Source of the DNA: Olsenella_K absiana
GTDB lineage: Bacteria; Actinomycetota; Coriobacteriia; Coriobacteriales; Atopobiaceae
Direction of reading: 5' to 3'
Assembly (NCBI RefSeq): GCF_036408855.1
Contig: NZ_JAZGJQ010000004.1
Location: forward strand, 62,001-126,000
Length of the DNA stretch: 64,000 bases
Shown here in pieces: positions 24,287 to 34,776 of the stretch. The position numbers and the translations under genes are program-made. The notes beneath the pieces are model-generated. The model was not told the origin of the DNA. It ran no database searches and was given only the letters and a program-made list of their open reading frames with translations. Within the stretch, counting starts at the first letter, position 1, and the number at the start of each line of letters is the position of its first letter.

Positions 24287-26704
24287 ATGAACTTCTTTGC
24301 GACGTGCCCCAAGGGCTTCGAGCGCCTGCTGGCGGCAGAGCTCGCCTCCCTCGGCATCACCCAGGTCAGGCCCCTCAAGGGCCAGGTCTCCTTCGAGGGC
24401 GGGCTGGAGGGCGCCTACCGCGCCTGCCTCTGGTCGCGCCTCGCCTCGCGCGTGATGCTCACGCTCGCACGCATCGACGCCACGGACGCCGACGCTCTCT
24501 ACGCCGGGATGGGCTCGATCGACTGGACGCGACACCTCGCGCCCGGGGCCACCTTCGCGATCGACGCGCACGGAACCAACGCCGAGCTGAGGAATACCCA
24601 GTTCACGGCCCTGCGCTCCAAGGACGCCATCTCGGACCAGCTGCTCGCTCGCCGCGGGGCGCGCCCCGCGCAGGACCCGGCCGACCCCGACCTCACCATC
24701 GCGGTGCGCGTCTCGCGCGACCACGCGACCGTGGCCATCGACCTCTCGGGCGCACCCCTCTTCCGCCGCGGCTACGAGACCGCGCGCGGCAAGGCGGCGC
24801 CGATCGCGCCGCTGCGCCCCGACTACGCGGCCGCCCTGCTCGCCGCCGGCGGCTGGTTCCGCTGCGTGCGGCACGACAAGGCCCGGCTGCTCGCGCTCTT
24901 CCCGGGGGCCGGCACGGTCCTGGTCGAGGCCGCCTCGGAGGCGCTCGACCGCGCGCCCGGGCTCCTCCGCACGCGCTGGGGCTTCGAGGGCTGGCTCGGG
25001 CACGACGCCGCCACCTGGGAGGCCCTGCTCGACGAGGCGGACGAGCGGGCGGAGAAGGGCGGGCGCTTCGGCGCGGCCGCGGGCGGCACGGTCGCAGTGG
25101 GGGGCCTCGAGCTCGTCTGCTTCGAGGGCCGGCGCGGCAGCGAGCAGGCCGCGACCCAGCTCCTGCGCGCCGCGGGCATCCACGGCGTCCGTCCGCGCTA
25201 CCTCTCCGCCTCGGAGCTCGGCGACGCGGCGCAAAGCCTCGGGCCCTCCTCCCTCATCGCCTGCGACCTCTCCTGGGTCGACGCCGGCGACGCGGCCGAG
25301 GAGGCGGTCGCCCTCTCCGAGCTGGCCCGCGCCACCCAGAGGTGCGGCCGCGTCCCCCTGCTGGCGACCATCGCGCGCGACGGCGCCGCCGAGGCCGCCT
25401 TCGGCGCGCCGGCCACGGAGCGCGAGGCCATCTACCTGGGGCAGGACGAGGGATTCCTCTGCACCTTCGACCTCGCGGCGGAGCGCGGGGAGCGCCCCGT
25501 CGCCAGGCTCAAGGACGGGCGCGAGGTCCCCGTGATGCTCCCCACGAGCCAGCAGTTCGCCGACCGCCTCTGGAAGGTCGCCCGCGAGCGCCGCAAGTGG
25601 GCCAAGCGCGAGGACGTCTCGTGCTACCGCGTCTATGACACGGACCTGCCCGACTACGCCGTCTCCATCGAGCTCTACCAGGGGGCGGGCGAGCAGGGCC
25701 GGTGGCTTAGGGTCTCCGAGTACCGCGCGCCCAAGGACGTAGACCCGCTGGTCGCGCGCGAGCGCCTGATGGACGTGCTCGCCATCGCGCCCCAGGTTCT
25801 CGACGTCGCGCCGCGCAACGTCTTCCTGCGCGTGCGCAGCCGCGCCAAGGGCGGCTCTCAGTACGCGGACGAGGGCAAGCTGGCAGGCGCCGCGGGCGGC
25901 CGCGCCGGCGCAGGGCGCGGGGCAAGCCGCAAGGCCGGGCGCGGGGCGTCCGGGCGCGAGGTCCTTCTCGGCAGGGGAAGGGCGGTAGGGCCCCACTCCT
26001 CGCGCGGCGGTCGCGCGCAGGACCCCGGCCTCATGACGCCCCCGGGGGCGCACCTGGTCGAGGAGGGCGGGCTCACCTTCGAGGTCAACTTCGAGAGCCG
26101 GCTCGACTGCGGGATCTTCCTCGACCACCGCGAGACGCGCGCGCTGGTGCGCGAGATGGCCAAGCAGACGCAGGGGTCCAAGCGCTTCCTCAACCTGTTC
26201 GCCTACACCGGGACCGCCACCTGCTACGCGGCCGACGGCGGGGCCAAGCACACCACCACGGTCGACATGAGCCGCCCGTCGCTCGACTGGGCGCGGCGCA
26301 ACATGGCGCGCAACGGCTTCACCGGGCCCGAGCACGAGTTCGTGCAGGCAGACGTCGTCGCCTGGATCAGCGAGCAGCGCCGGACCGCCAACCGCTGGGA
26401 CCTGGTCTTCTGCGACGTCCCGACCTTCTCGAACTCCGACCGCATGCACCACGGCAGCTGGGACGTGCAGCGCGACCACGCGGAGCTGCTGATCGGCGTG
26501 AGCCGCCTGCTCACGCGCAACGGCACCTGCGTCTTCAGCTGCAACCTGCGCAGCTTCAAGCCAGACGTGGAGTACCTGCGCCGCTACGGCGTGGAGGTCG
26601 AGGACATCACGGCGCGGACGATCCCCGAGGACTTCTCGCGCAACCCCAAGATCCACCACTGCTACCTCGTCCGCAGGTTCGCGCAGGGCGGCAGGGGCGC
26701 ATAA
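24287..26704 (+). CDS. RlmKL-like 23S rRNA methyltransferase with altered catalytic motifs
   Basis: An 805-residue protein with the RlmKL layout: N-terminal ferredoxin-like/THUMP region (about 1-155), an UPF0020-type methyltransferase half, and a C-terminal RlmK-type half. In Escherichia coli the halves make m2G2445 and m7G2069 of 23S rRNA. In the first half the SAM loop is weakened (FPGAGTVLVEA instead of a PMCGSGT-type loop) and no NPPY motif is found. The second half keeps NLFAYTGTAT and VDMSRPSLDWA, but DPPTFSNSKRM reads DVPTFSNSDRM. A Gly/Ala/Arg-rich insert of about 60 residues (about 530-585) splits the C-terminal half. RlmK activity is likely retained; RlmL activity may be lost. ATG 24287 is the start that matches the family. 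Confidence 0.85.
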   Translation: MNFFATCPKGFERLLAAELASLGITQVRPLKGQVSFEGGLEGAYRACLWSRLASRVMLTLARIDATDADALYAGMGSIDWTRHLAPGATFAIDAHGTNAELRNTQFTALRSKDAISDQLLARRGARPAQDPADPDLTIAVRVSRDHATVAIDLSGAPLFRRGYETARGKAAPIAPLRPDYAAALLAAGGWFRCVRHDKARLLALFPGAGTVLVEAASEALDRAPGLLRTRWGFEGWLGHDAATWEALLDEADERAEKGGRFGAAAGGTVAVGGLELVCFEGRRGSEQAATQLLRAAGIHGVRPRYLSASELGDAAQSLGPSSLIACDLSWVDAGDAAEEAVALSELARATQRCGRVPLLATIARDGAAEAAFGAPATEREAIYLGQDEGFLCTFDLAAERGERPVARLKDGREVPVMLPTSQQFADRLWKVARERRKWAKREDVSCYRVYDTDLPDYAVSIELYQGAGEQGRWLRVSEYRAPKDVDPLVARERLMDVLAIAPQVLDVAPRNVFLRVRSRAKGGSQYADEGKLAGAAGGRAGAGRGASRKAGRGASGREVLLGRGRAVGPHSSRGGRAQDPGLMTPPGAHLVEEGGLTFEVNFESRLDCGIFLDHRETRALVREMAKQTQGSKRFLNLFAYTGTATCYAADGGAKHTTTVDMSRPSLDWARRNMARNGFTGPEHEFVQADVVAWISEQRRTANRWDLVFCDVPTFSNSDRMHHGSWDVQRDHAELLIGVSRLLTRNGTCVFSCNLRSFKPDVEYLRRYGVEVEDITARTIPEDFSRNPKIHHCYLVRRFAQGGRGA

Positions 26705-26710
26705 GGAGAG

Positions 26711-26743
26711 GGGCCCGGGGGCGCCAAGCGCGTCCCCGGGCCC
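26711..26743. terminator. Terminator-like hairpin between convergent genes
   Basis: GGGCCCGGGG at 26711-26720 pairs with CCCCGGGCCC at 26734-26743. No clear T-tract follows, so termination is probable rather than certain. Confidence 0.5.
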
Positions 26744-26751
26744 GATCGCCC

Positions 26752-28269
26752 CTACGCCTTCCGGTAGAAGGCCTCCATGTCCTTGCTCATCTGCCGCAGG
26801 GTCGGCACGTCCACGTACGCCATGTGGCCGCAGCCGTAGCGGTGGAACTCGACGCGCTCCTTGAGCTGCGGGGAGAGGAACTGCCTCGAGAGCTCGAAGA
26901 CGTTGTTCCAGTAGGTGGTCGCCGCGTCGTAGCGCCCGCCGAGGACCGCGAGCTTGATCGTCGGGTCGCGCCTCAGCGCGCACGCCAGGTCGACGGTGAC
27001 GTTAGGCGCGCCCGCCGCGCCGCCGGTGCCGGGCTCCTCGTGCGCCCACTTCCACTTGACGCCCACGCGGTAGTAGTTGTTGTCGAGGTAGCGCGCCGGC
27101 GCCTTGTAGCCCATCTCGGACAGGAAGCTGCGGAAGGCGGTGTTCCAGACGGCGTTCACGGCGTCGTCGGCGGCGTCCTCCCCCGCGAACCAGGAGGAGT
27201 CGTGCTGCGCATAGCCCGGCGCGTCGGAGGAGAAGCGCATGTCGAGGCGGCCGCACACGCGCCCCTCGTCGGCCAGCAGCTCCCGGCGCACGTCCTCGAG
27301 CGAGACGCGCAGGTGCCTGCGCAGGATGAGCCTCTCGTCCAGGCCGATGAGCTCGCTCATCTCGCGCGCGACCTCGCGCTCGCGCTCCTCGCCGAGGCGG
27401 TCGCCCTTGAGCAGCGCCGGCGCGAGGACGTCGTCCGTCCAGGCCATGGCCCTGTCGAACCACTCGTCGGCGTCCACGCCCGCGCCGGCCTTGCCGAAGA
27501 ACTGCGCGGCGGCCGCGAAGGTGGGAAGCATGCCCAGGTAATAGAGGTCCTCGCCCGGCTGCACCTGCACCCAGTTCCAGATCGCGGAGAGCATCGTGAC
27601 GCCTGTCAGCTTGACGCCGCGCTCACCGAGAAGGCGCATGAGCACCGCGTTGCGCACCGTCCCGTACGACTCGCCGAACAGGTAGACGGGGCTCTGCCAG
27701 CGGTGGTTCTGCTCGAGCCACTCGGTGATGGCGCGGCAGAACGCGTCGGCGTCGCCGTCCACGCCGAAGATCGCGCTCGTGTCGGCGCCCTCGGCGAGGG
27801 GCGAGTAGCCGGTGCCGAGCGCGTCCAGGAAGACCAGGTCGCTCTCGCGCAGCAGCGTGTAGGGGTTGTCCTCGACCTTGGCGCTCGAGGGCAGGTGGTT
27901 GACGCCGTCGGTCGCGACACGGCGCGGACCCATGCCGCCGAAGTTGATTGGCACGGACGCGCAGCCGGGACCGCCGTTGAAGCAGAACGTGACCGGCCGG
28001 CCCGCCATGGGGAGGCCGTCCTCGCCCAGCTTGGCGTAGGTGATGGAGAACATCCTGCCCTCGAGGGCGCCCGTATCGTCGCGCACGTCGAGGTGGGCGA
28101 CCGTCGCCTCGTAGTCCATCCGCTCGCCCGCGGCCTCCCACGTGAGGCGCCTGCTCACGGGGTCGCTCACGGTGCGGGTCTTGTCCGCGGGGACGGTCAC
28201 GAACGACTTAGCCAGCTCGCTCAGCGGCTTCGCCGCAGCGTCGGCCGGCTGCTTCTCATCCTCTGCCAT
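26752..28269 (-). CDS. S10 family serine carboxypeptidase-like protein
   Basis: A 505-residue alpha/beta hydrolase of peptidase family S10. The family block FNGGPGCAS is at about 97-105, the nucleophile is Ser201 in GESYG, the acid is in GGRYDAATTYW, and the His is in GCGHMAYVD near the C-terminus. S10 enzymes remove C-terminal residues from peptides at acid pH. Eukaryotic members are secreted or vacuolar; this one has no signal peptide, so it should act in the cytoplasm on imported peptides. ATG 28269 is preceded by AGGAA. The long open frame further upstream is not part of the protein. Confidence 0.9.
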   Translation of the reverse strand: MAEDEKQPADAAAKPLSELAKSFVTVPADKTRTVSDPVSRRLTWEAAGERMDYEATVAHLDVRDDTGALEGRMFSITYAKLGEDGLPMAGRPVTFCFNGGPGCASVPINFGGMGPRRVATDGVNHLPSSAKVEDNPYTLLRESDLVFLDALGTGYSPLAEGADTSAIFGVDGDADAFCRAITEWLEQNHRWQSPVYLFGESYGTVRNAVLMRLLGERGVKLTGVTMLSAIWNWVQVQPGEDLYYLGMLPTFAAAAQFFGKAGAGVDADEWFDRAMAWTDDVLAPALLKGDRLGEEREREVAREMSELIGLDERLILRRHLRVSLEDVRRELLADEGRVCGRLDMRFSSDAPGYAQHDSSWFAGEDAADDAVNAVWNTAFRSFLSEMGYKAPARYLDNNYYRVGVKWKWAHEEPGTGGAAGAPNVTVDLACALRRDPTIKLAVLGGRYDAATTYWNNVFELSRQFLSPQLKERVEFHRYGCGHMAYVDVPTLRQMSKDMEAFYRKA

Positions 28270-28409
28270 GGGGTTCCTTTCCTCGGTGCTTGCATAACAC
28301 TCCCATCCTATGCGTCCCGGGAGAAGATGCAAACCCCGTGCAGGGAAGGTGCCAGATATGCCAGGCGCACGACAGGGACGTTGGCCTGCGCGGGCGCCGG
28401 CCAGGTGGG

Positions 28410-29294
28410 CTAGCCCCGAGCGAGAAGGTCCTCGAGGTAGCGGCCGACCCCGGCCTCGTCGTTGCTCGCGCAGACGTGGTCCGCCAGGGCGCGGACCTCC
28501 TCGCGCGCGTTTGCAACGGCGACGCCGTCGCCCGCGGCCTCCAACATGGAGACGTCGTTGTCCATGTCGCCGAAGGCGACCGCGCGCGCCACCGGGACGC
28601 CGAGGTGGCCGCACAGCCACGCAAGCGCCGCCCCCTTCGACGCACCGCGGGCGCTGATCTCGAGGTTCTGGGGGCTCGAGGTCGTCCACGCGAGCGCCGG
28701 GTCCTGCTCGACCGCCGCGACGACGAGGTCGCGGTCGGCGCGGTCCTTCCAGAAGACGGTCACGCGGTCGAGCGTCCCCACCCGCCGGAGCATCTCGGGG
28801 ACCGTGAGGTCGGTCGGCGTGCGGGTCGAGAGGATGAAGCGCGCCTCGTGCGGCGTGAGCCCGAAGCCCTTGAGCGCCTCGTAGCGGGCACGCTCGGAGT
28901 AGATCCTGTCGTCCGCGAAGAGGTCGAAGGTCACGTTCCTGTCGGCCACGCGCCCATAGAGCGCGAGGCACCTGCCACGGTCCAGCGGGACGCCGTAGAT
29001 GACCTTGTCGGAGCCGAGGTCGGTGACGGAGGCGCCGTTGGCGGTGATGGCGTAGCGGCAGGCGGGGTGCGCCACGATGGCCTCGGGGAGCGCCGAGGCC
29101 GCCCTGCCAGAGCAAGGGACGAACGGGATGCCACGCGAGGCGAGGAGGTCGAGGGCCTCGAGGTTGCGCTCGGGGATGGTCTTGTCGGTGCGGACGAAGG
29201 TCCCATCGAGGTCCGAGAAGACGATGGCAGGCGCGCCGGGCGACGCGGGGCCGCCGCCGGTGGCGGCCCTACGAGCGCTCTGCGAGGGGGACAT
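28410..29294 (-). CDS. HAD-superfamily hydrolase, Cof-type (IIB)
   Basis: A 294-residue phosphatase with the nucleophile motif FSDLDGTF near residue 26, a Cof-type cap, and the C-terminal AFGDMDNDVSM loop that holds the metal. Cof-like enzymes dephosphorylate sugar phosphates or flavin/pyridoxal cofactors. ATG 29294 is preceded by GGAGGAGC. The start lies inside the end of the citrate synthase gene (26-base overlap), which implies translational coupling with it. Substrate cannot be assigned. Confidence 0.9.
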   Translation of the reverse strand: MSPSQSARRAATGGGPASPGAPAIVFSDLDGTFVRTDKTIPERNLEALDLLASRGIPFVPCSGRAASALPEAIVAHPACRYAITANGASVTDLGSDKVIYGVPLDRGRCLALYGRVADRNVTFDLFADDRIYSERARYEALKGFGLTPHEARFILSTRTPTDLTVPEMLRRVGTLDRVTVFWKDRADRDLVVAAVEQDPALAWTTSSPQNLEISARGASKGAALAWLCGHLGVPVARAVAFGDMDNDVSMLEAAGDGVAVANAREEVRALADHVCASNDEAGVGRYLEDLLARG

Positions 29295-30726
29295 AGGTCA
29301 GCTCCTCCATGTGGCTTCGGTACGCGGGACGGATGATGCGGCCGGAGCCGTAGAGCTCCTCCATGCGGTGGGCCGCCCAGCCCGCCATGCGGGCGATGGC
29401 GAAGATCGGGGTGTACATGTCGCGCGGCACGCCGAGCATGGAGTAGACGAAGCCGGTGTAGAGGTCGATGTTGGTGCTGATCGGCTTGGTGATCCCGCGC
29501 ACCTCTCGCATGGCCCTGGGCCCGAGCTGCTCGACCTTCTCGATCAGGCCGAGCTTCTCCTCCACGCCCTTCTGCGCGGCGAGCGAGCGGGCGTAGCGCT
29601 TGACCAGCGTCGCGCGCGGGTCGGTCACGGTGTAGACGGCGTGGCCCAGGCCGTAGATGAGGCCGGACTGGTCGAACGCCTCCTTGTTGAGAATCTTGGC
29701 GAGGTAGGCGTAGATCTCCTCGTCGTCGCTCCAGTCGTGCACGTGGTAGGCGATGTCTGAGATCATCTCCCCCGCCTTGTAGTTGGCGCCGCCGTGCTTG
29801 GGTCCCTTCAGCGAGCCGATGGCCGCCGAGTAGGCCGAGTAGGCGTCGGTCCCGGAGGACGAGAGAACCCTGCACGTGAAGGTCGAGTTGTTGCCGCCGC
29901 CGTGCTCGGCGTGGAGCATGAGCATAACGTCGAGCAGCATGGCCTCGTCGTGGGTGAAGCCCTCGTCGCTGCGCAGCACGTCGAGGACGGTCTCGGCCAT
30001 GGAGTAGCCCTCGCGCACCGGCGGCACGACGAGGCGCTCGTCGTTGCGCTCGGCGTGCGCGGCCGCATGGGCGACCGCAGCCACGCGCGGCAGGCGGCCC
30101 AGGAGCGAGATCGCGACGTCGATCTCGTGCTCGGGCGAGGTGTCGTCGGGGTTGGGGTCGAAGGAGTAGAGCAGCAGCGTCGAGCGCTGCAGCACGTTCA
30201 TGATCGACGTCGACGCGGTGGTGCGCGGGAAGACGTGCAGGTAGCTCTCGGGGAGGTTGCGCCTGCAGTCGATACGGGCCTTGAAGTCGTCGAGCTGGGC
30301 CTCGGTGGGCAGCGACCCCGTCAGCAGCAGGTAGGCGACGTCCTCGTAGCCAAAGCGGTTCTCCTCCTGCGGCGCGCGCACGAGGTCGGCGATGTCGTAG
30401 CCGCGCAACGTGAGCCGGCCCTCGTCCGGCACGACCTTCCCGTCCACCTTGTTGTAGCCGTGCACGTTCGAGATGGTCGTGAGGCCGACGAGCACGCCCG
30501 ACCCGTCGGAGTTGCGCAGGCCGCGCTTGACGTCGTAGCGGCTGTAGAGCTCGGCGGGCATCTGGTCCACCCGCTGGTAGCCGCAGTAGAGCTCGTCGGA
30601 GACGGGCGGACGCCCCAGCGCGACGCTCGGCATGGGGTAGGCGTCCCTCACGTGCTCGAAGGCGCTCGTGTCCTTGGGGAGAAGGACCGGCCCCTGCATG
30701 CGGTTGTCGTGGCGAGGTTCGATCAT
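29269..30726 (-). CDS. gltA: Citrate synthase
   Basis: A 485-residue type II-like citrate synthase, starting at ATG 30726 after GAAGGGGGC. Catalytic residues are recognisable: the first His in LMLHAEHGGGN, the second in GPKHGGAN, and the Asp in NIDLYTGFVY. It condenses oxaloacetate and acetyl-CoA. In a presumed anaerobe the likely purpose is glutamate precursor supply through a partial Krebs cycle; no aconitase or isocitrate dehydrogenase gene is in this window. The stop overlaps the HAD phosphatase start, so the two probably form a transcription unit. Confidence 0.95.
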   Translation of the reverse strand: MIEPRHDNRMQGPVLLPKDTSAFEHVRDAYPMPSVALGRPPVSDELYCGYQRVDQMPAELYSRYDVKRGLRNSDGSGVLVGLTTISNVHGYNKVDGKVVPDEGRLTLRGYDIADLVRAPQEENRFGYEDVAYLLLTGSLPTEAQLDDFKARIDCRRNLPESYLHVFPRTTASTSIMNVLQRSTLLLYSFDPNPDDTSPEHEIDVAISLLGRLPRVAAVAHAAAHAERNDERLVVPPVREGYSMAETVLDVLRSDEGFTHDEAMLLDVMLMLHAEHGGGNNSTFTCRVLSSSGTDAYSAYSAAIGSLKGPKHGGANYKAGEMISDIAYHVHDWSDDEEIYAYLAKILNKEAFDQSGLIYGLGHAVYTVTDPRATLVKRYARSLAAQKGVEEKLGLIEKVEQLGPRAMREVRGITKPISTNIDLYTGFVYSMLGVPRDMYTPIFAIARMAGWAAHRMEELYGSGRIIRPAYRSHMEELTYVPLAERS

Positions 30727-30847
30727 CGGTGCCCCCTTCGTCTTCGGCGGCGGGTTCTCGGTCAGCTCGCGGCGCGCCCCTGGCGGCTGCGGCTTGGTCG
30801 CGGCGCGCTTGCCGCTGACTCGCGGCGCTCAGGCCGCGCTCGCCGGC

Positions 30848-31144
30848 CTACAGCCGGTACATGAAGTTGAACACCTCTTCGCGCTGCATCACGATCTGGA
30901 GGTTCATCTCCTTGGCCACGCGGTTCAGCGCCTCCTGGATCCGGGTGAACTCCTGCGTGGTGTTCCTCAGGTCCACCTGCATGGTCATGGTGAAGATACC
31001 GTCCATGATGGTCTGCGAGATGTTCATGATGTTGACGTCCGCGTCCGCGAGCGCCTGCGACACCGCGGCGACGATGCCGGAGCGGTCGTTGCCCAGGGTG
31101 GTCACGATCGCGAGGTTCTTGGTGCTCTCGTCGGTTGTTGCCAT
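30848..31144 (-). CDS. ACT domain protein (UPF0237 type)
   Basis: A 98-residue single ACT domain with the family start VTTLGNDRSGIVAAVSQALA and an NIMNISQTIMDG second strand. UPF0237 proteins are small amino-acid-binding regulators, usually followed by a PFL/UPF0210 gene; that partner is absent here, where citrate synthase lies downstream. ATG 31144 follows GGGAT. Ligand is unknown. Confidence 0.9.
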   Translation of the reverse strand: MATTDESTKNLAIVTTLGNDRSGIVAAVSQALADADVNIMNISQTIMDGIFTMTMQVDLRNTTQEFTRIQEALNRVAKEMNLQIVMQREEVFNFMYRL

Positions 31145-31206
31145 GATGATCCCTTCGGTCCCGGCCCGGGCGGCTGGCGTCGCCTCCTGCGACGGGCCGC
31201 GAGCGC

Positions 31207-31224
31207 GCTGGCAGGCCTGCCAGC
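31207..31224. repeat. Perfect 18-bp palindrome
   Basis: GCTGGCAGG followed by CCTGCCAGC with no spacer, upstream of the ACT gene. It could be a protein-binding site; nothing in the window identifies the binder. Confidence 0.55.
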
Positions 31225-31364
31225 TGCGCCGAGCGCCGGCGCGGCTTGTGGTCCCGCCATTGTAGGGCCTCGCGCCGGGGCGGGCATCCGAGGACCCGAA
31301 ATTGAGACTTCCCGTTCATGTGGCGGCGAGGCGCTCCGGGCGGCCGGCAGCCGGTCCAGAGGAA

Positions 31365-31395
31365 CCGAGGGGGCGGGCCAGGCCCACCCCCTCGG
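31365..31395 (-). terminator. Hairpin terminator after carD
   Basis: CCGAGGGGGCGGGCC and its near-perfect complement (one mismatch) lie 56 bases after the carD stop on the minus strand, followed by TTCCTCTGG. Confidence 0.6.
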
Positions 31396-31450
31396 AATTG
31401 CGGGCGCGCGGTGCGCCCGCCCGCTCCCGCCGGCGACCCTCGGCGGGCGG

Positions 31451-31948
31451 CTAGTTCTCCTCGCCCTCGCTCACGCGCTGCTCGAAGAGGACCTGCACGT
31501 CCTCGGGCGACATGTCGAGCGCCACGCCCAGCTCCTCGAGCGAGCGCTGCCTGGCCTCCTTGAGGATGCGCTCGTAGGCCACGGGCGGCTTCTTGTTGCG
31601 GGCCTTGGTCTCGGCGATGCGGACGCGGAAGGTCTTCACGATGCGCACCGAGTCGAGGCAGGTGCCGCGACGGATCTCGTTCTTGAAGTGCTCCTCCTCG
31701 AGCGCGTTGCTCCTGGAGGTGAACTCCTCGACCGGCATCTCGGGATAGCCGTCGATGATGCTGACCGCCTCGTCGTGCGAGAGCACCGGGCGCAGCTTGG
31801 ACTCCGAGGCGATCGGGAAGCTGATGCGCATGGGGTGGCGCTGGCCTATCGGCAGCAGCTCGTACACGGCGCGGGGCTCCTCGGCCACCCCCTGCACCTT
31901 GCACACTCCCTGACCAGGATGAACGACGTAGTCTCCGACCTCGTACAT
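31451..31948 (-). CDS. carD: CarD family transcriptional regulator
   Basis: A 165-residue protein. The N-terminal RNA polymerase-interacting Tudor-like domain begins YEVGDYVVHPGQGVCKV; the helical C-terminal DNA-binding domain has RIVKTF...YERILKEARQRSLEELG. CarD binds the RNA polymerase beta subunit and stabilises the open complex at many promoters, including rRNA. The start at ATG 31948 has GGAGGGAG eight bases upstream. Upstream is AT-rich DNA with a minus-strand TACAAT that may be the -10. It is monocistronic, with a terminator downstream. Confidence 0.93.
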   Translation of the reverse strand: MYEVGDYVVHPGQGVCKVQGVAEEPRAVYELLPIGQRHPMRISFPIASESKLRPVLSHDEAVSIIDGYPEMPVEEFTSRSNALEEEHFKNEIRRGTCLDSVRIVKTFRVRIAETKARNKKPPVAYERILKEARQRSLEELGVALDMSPEDVQVLFEQRVSEGEEN

Positions 31949-32237
31949 TAGCAACACTCCCTCCGTTTACTCGTCCCAGCGTACCACAGGAGAATTCGAT
32001 TTATGTATATTTCATAATTGCCATTGTACGTTGTTAGGCGTTGCCGTAATTTAATGAGTTTTTGTTTCGTAATGTCCCTGTACGGAGAAGGTCATGGGCC
32101 GGAGGCGGCGTCCAGGACCCCGAAAGGCGCCCCAGGCGCGCCCCATGGGAAAGGGGCGCGCCGGACCTCTCCGGCACGCCCCCTACCTGCGACGATGCGA
32201 GGCTCGTCCCCGCGGGCGCCCGCCCGCCGAGCCCGCC
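31949..32237. other. Intergenic region between carD and asnS
   Basis: About 290 bases. The carD side is AT-rich and likely contains its promoter; the asnS side holds the asnS terminator (32153-32182). No gene seen. Confidence 0.5.
32153..32182 (-). terminator. Hairpin terminator after asnS
   Basis: A 13-bp stem with one GU-type mismatch (GGGGCGCGCCGGA / TCCGGCACGCCCC) around a CCTC loop, followed by TTTCCC on the minus strand, 55 bases after the stop. Confidence 0.75.
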
Positions 32238-33641
<1,404 letters not shown>

Positions 33642-33814
33642 CGGATTCCCCCCTAGTCGGGTAGCGAAAGAAAGTGAGAACCCGTTAACGATACCGCAAC
33701 ATGCGGCGGGTGGTCCCCCACCGCGGAAGCGGCACTGCACCGCCACAGGCGCGCGGCTGGCGCGGCCCCTGCACGAACCTGGCGGGACCTGGCGCGAACC
33801 TGGCGCAGGCGCGC

Positions 33815-34768
33815 TCACGCGGTGACGAAGACCATCGCGATGATCAGCGCGAAGCCCGCGAGGTCCGTGGGCGAGAAGGACGTGTGGAGCAGCAGCGCCG
33901 AGGTCAGGGCAGCCACGACCGGTTCGGCGGTGCCGAGCATCGTGGCCTTGAGGCTGCCGACCGCCTTCAGCCCCTGCATGTAGAAGACGTAGGCGCCGAA
34001 GGTCCCCACGAGGACGGACGCCGCCAGGAGCGCGCAGCCGGCCGCGTCGAGCGACGGCACCCGCTCCCACGGCCGGCAGAAGACGGCGAGTACGACGCCC
34101 GCAAAGAGGAAGGAGAGCCCGTTCACCACGAGGTTGCCCCACCTCTCGACCAGCCTCACGGGCACGATCGAGAGCAGCGACTGCCCGAGCGCAGTGAGGA
34201 GCCCCCACGCGAGGCCCTGCGCGGGGAGCTCCAGCGTCGTGGGGTTGCCGCCGGTCGCGAGCAGGTAGACGCCCACGAAGGCAAGGGCGATGCCCGCGAC
34301 CTCGCGCCGCTTGGGGGCGCGGCGCAGGCGCACGCAGACGTAGGCGAGCACCATGAGGAGGTTCAGCGACTGCAGGACCGTCGCCGTGCCCGAGTTGGTC
34401 CACAGGATCGCCTGCATGTAGGAGACCTGCAGGAGGATGATCGTGGTGATCGAGCAGCCCAGGATCCGGAGGAGGGCGCGACGGTCGTGCGCGACCTCGG
34501 TCAGGCGGCCGGGCGTGACGACGCGCGCGCCGAGCAGGAAGAGCCAGAAGCTGCCGAGCTGCTTCACCGTGGTGAGCCAGATGGGGTCGACGCCGTAGCC
34601 AGACATCAGCGCCTGCGAGATGGTGCCGTTGACCCCCCAGCAGGTGGCGCCGAGAAGGACGAGCGCCACGCCCCTCCGGAGCGCGTCGCCCGTCCCCGCG
34701 GCCGTCGCCGCGGCCGCGCCACCCGTCCCCGCGGCCCCCTTCGCGGCCGCGCCGTCCTTCTCGCCCAT
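33815..34768 (-). CDS. EamA/DMT family transporter
   Basis: A 317-residue membrane protein with about ten spans in two EamA repeats; WGVNGTISQ in the first span and the EPVVAALTSALLLHTSFS block near the end are typical. DMT permeases export metabolites or amino acids. The N-terminus (about 28 residues, MGEKDG then Ala/Gly/Thr) is low-complexity and includes the 9-mer GAGAAGGAC. The start lies eight bases after the aldo/keto reductase stop, so the two form an operon. Substrate unknown. Confidence 0.9.
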   Translation of the reverse strand: MGEKDGAAAKGAAGTGGAAAATAAGTGDALRRGVALVLLGATCWGVNGTISQALMSGYGVDPIWLTTVKQLGSFWLFLLGARVVTPGRLTEVAHDRRALLRILGCSITTIILLQVSYMQAILWTNSGTATVLQSLNLLMVLAYVCVRLRRAPKRREVAGIALAFVGVYLLATGGNPTTLELPAQGLAWGLLTALGQSLLSIVPVRLVERWGNLVVNGLSFLFAGVVLAVFCRPWERVPSLDAAGCALLAASVLVGTFGAYVFYMQGLKAVGSLKATMLGTAEPVVAALTSALLLHTSFSPTDLAGFALIIAMVFVTA

Positions 34769-34776
34769 GGCCCAGC

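Larger units (their letters stand above)
31145..31450. other. Intergenic region with perfect palindrome and carD terminator
   Basis: About 305 bases with no gene. It contains a perfect 18-bp palindrome (31207-31224) and a hairpin at 31365-31395. Confidence 0.5.
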
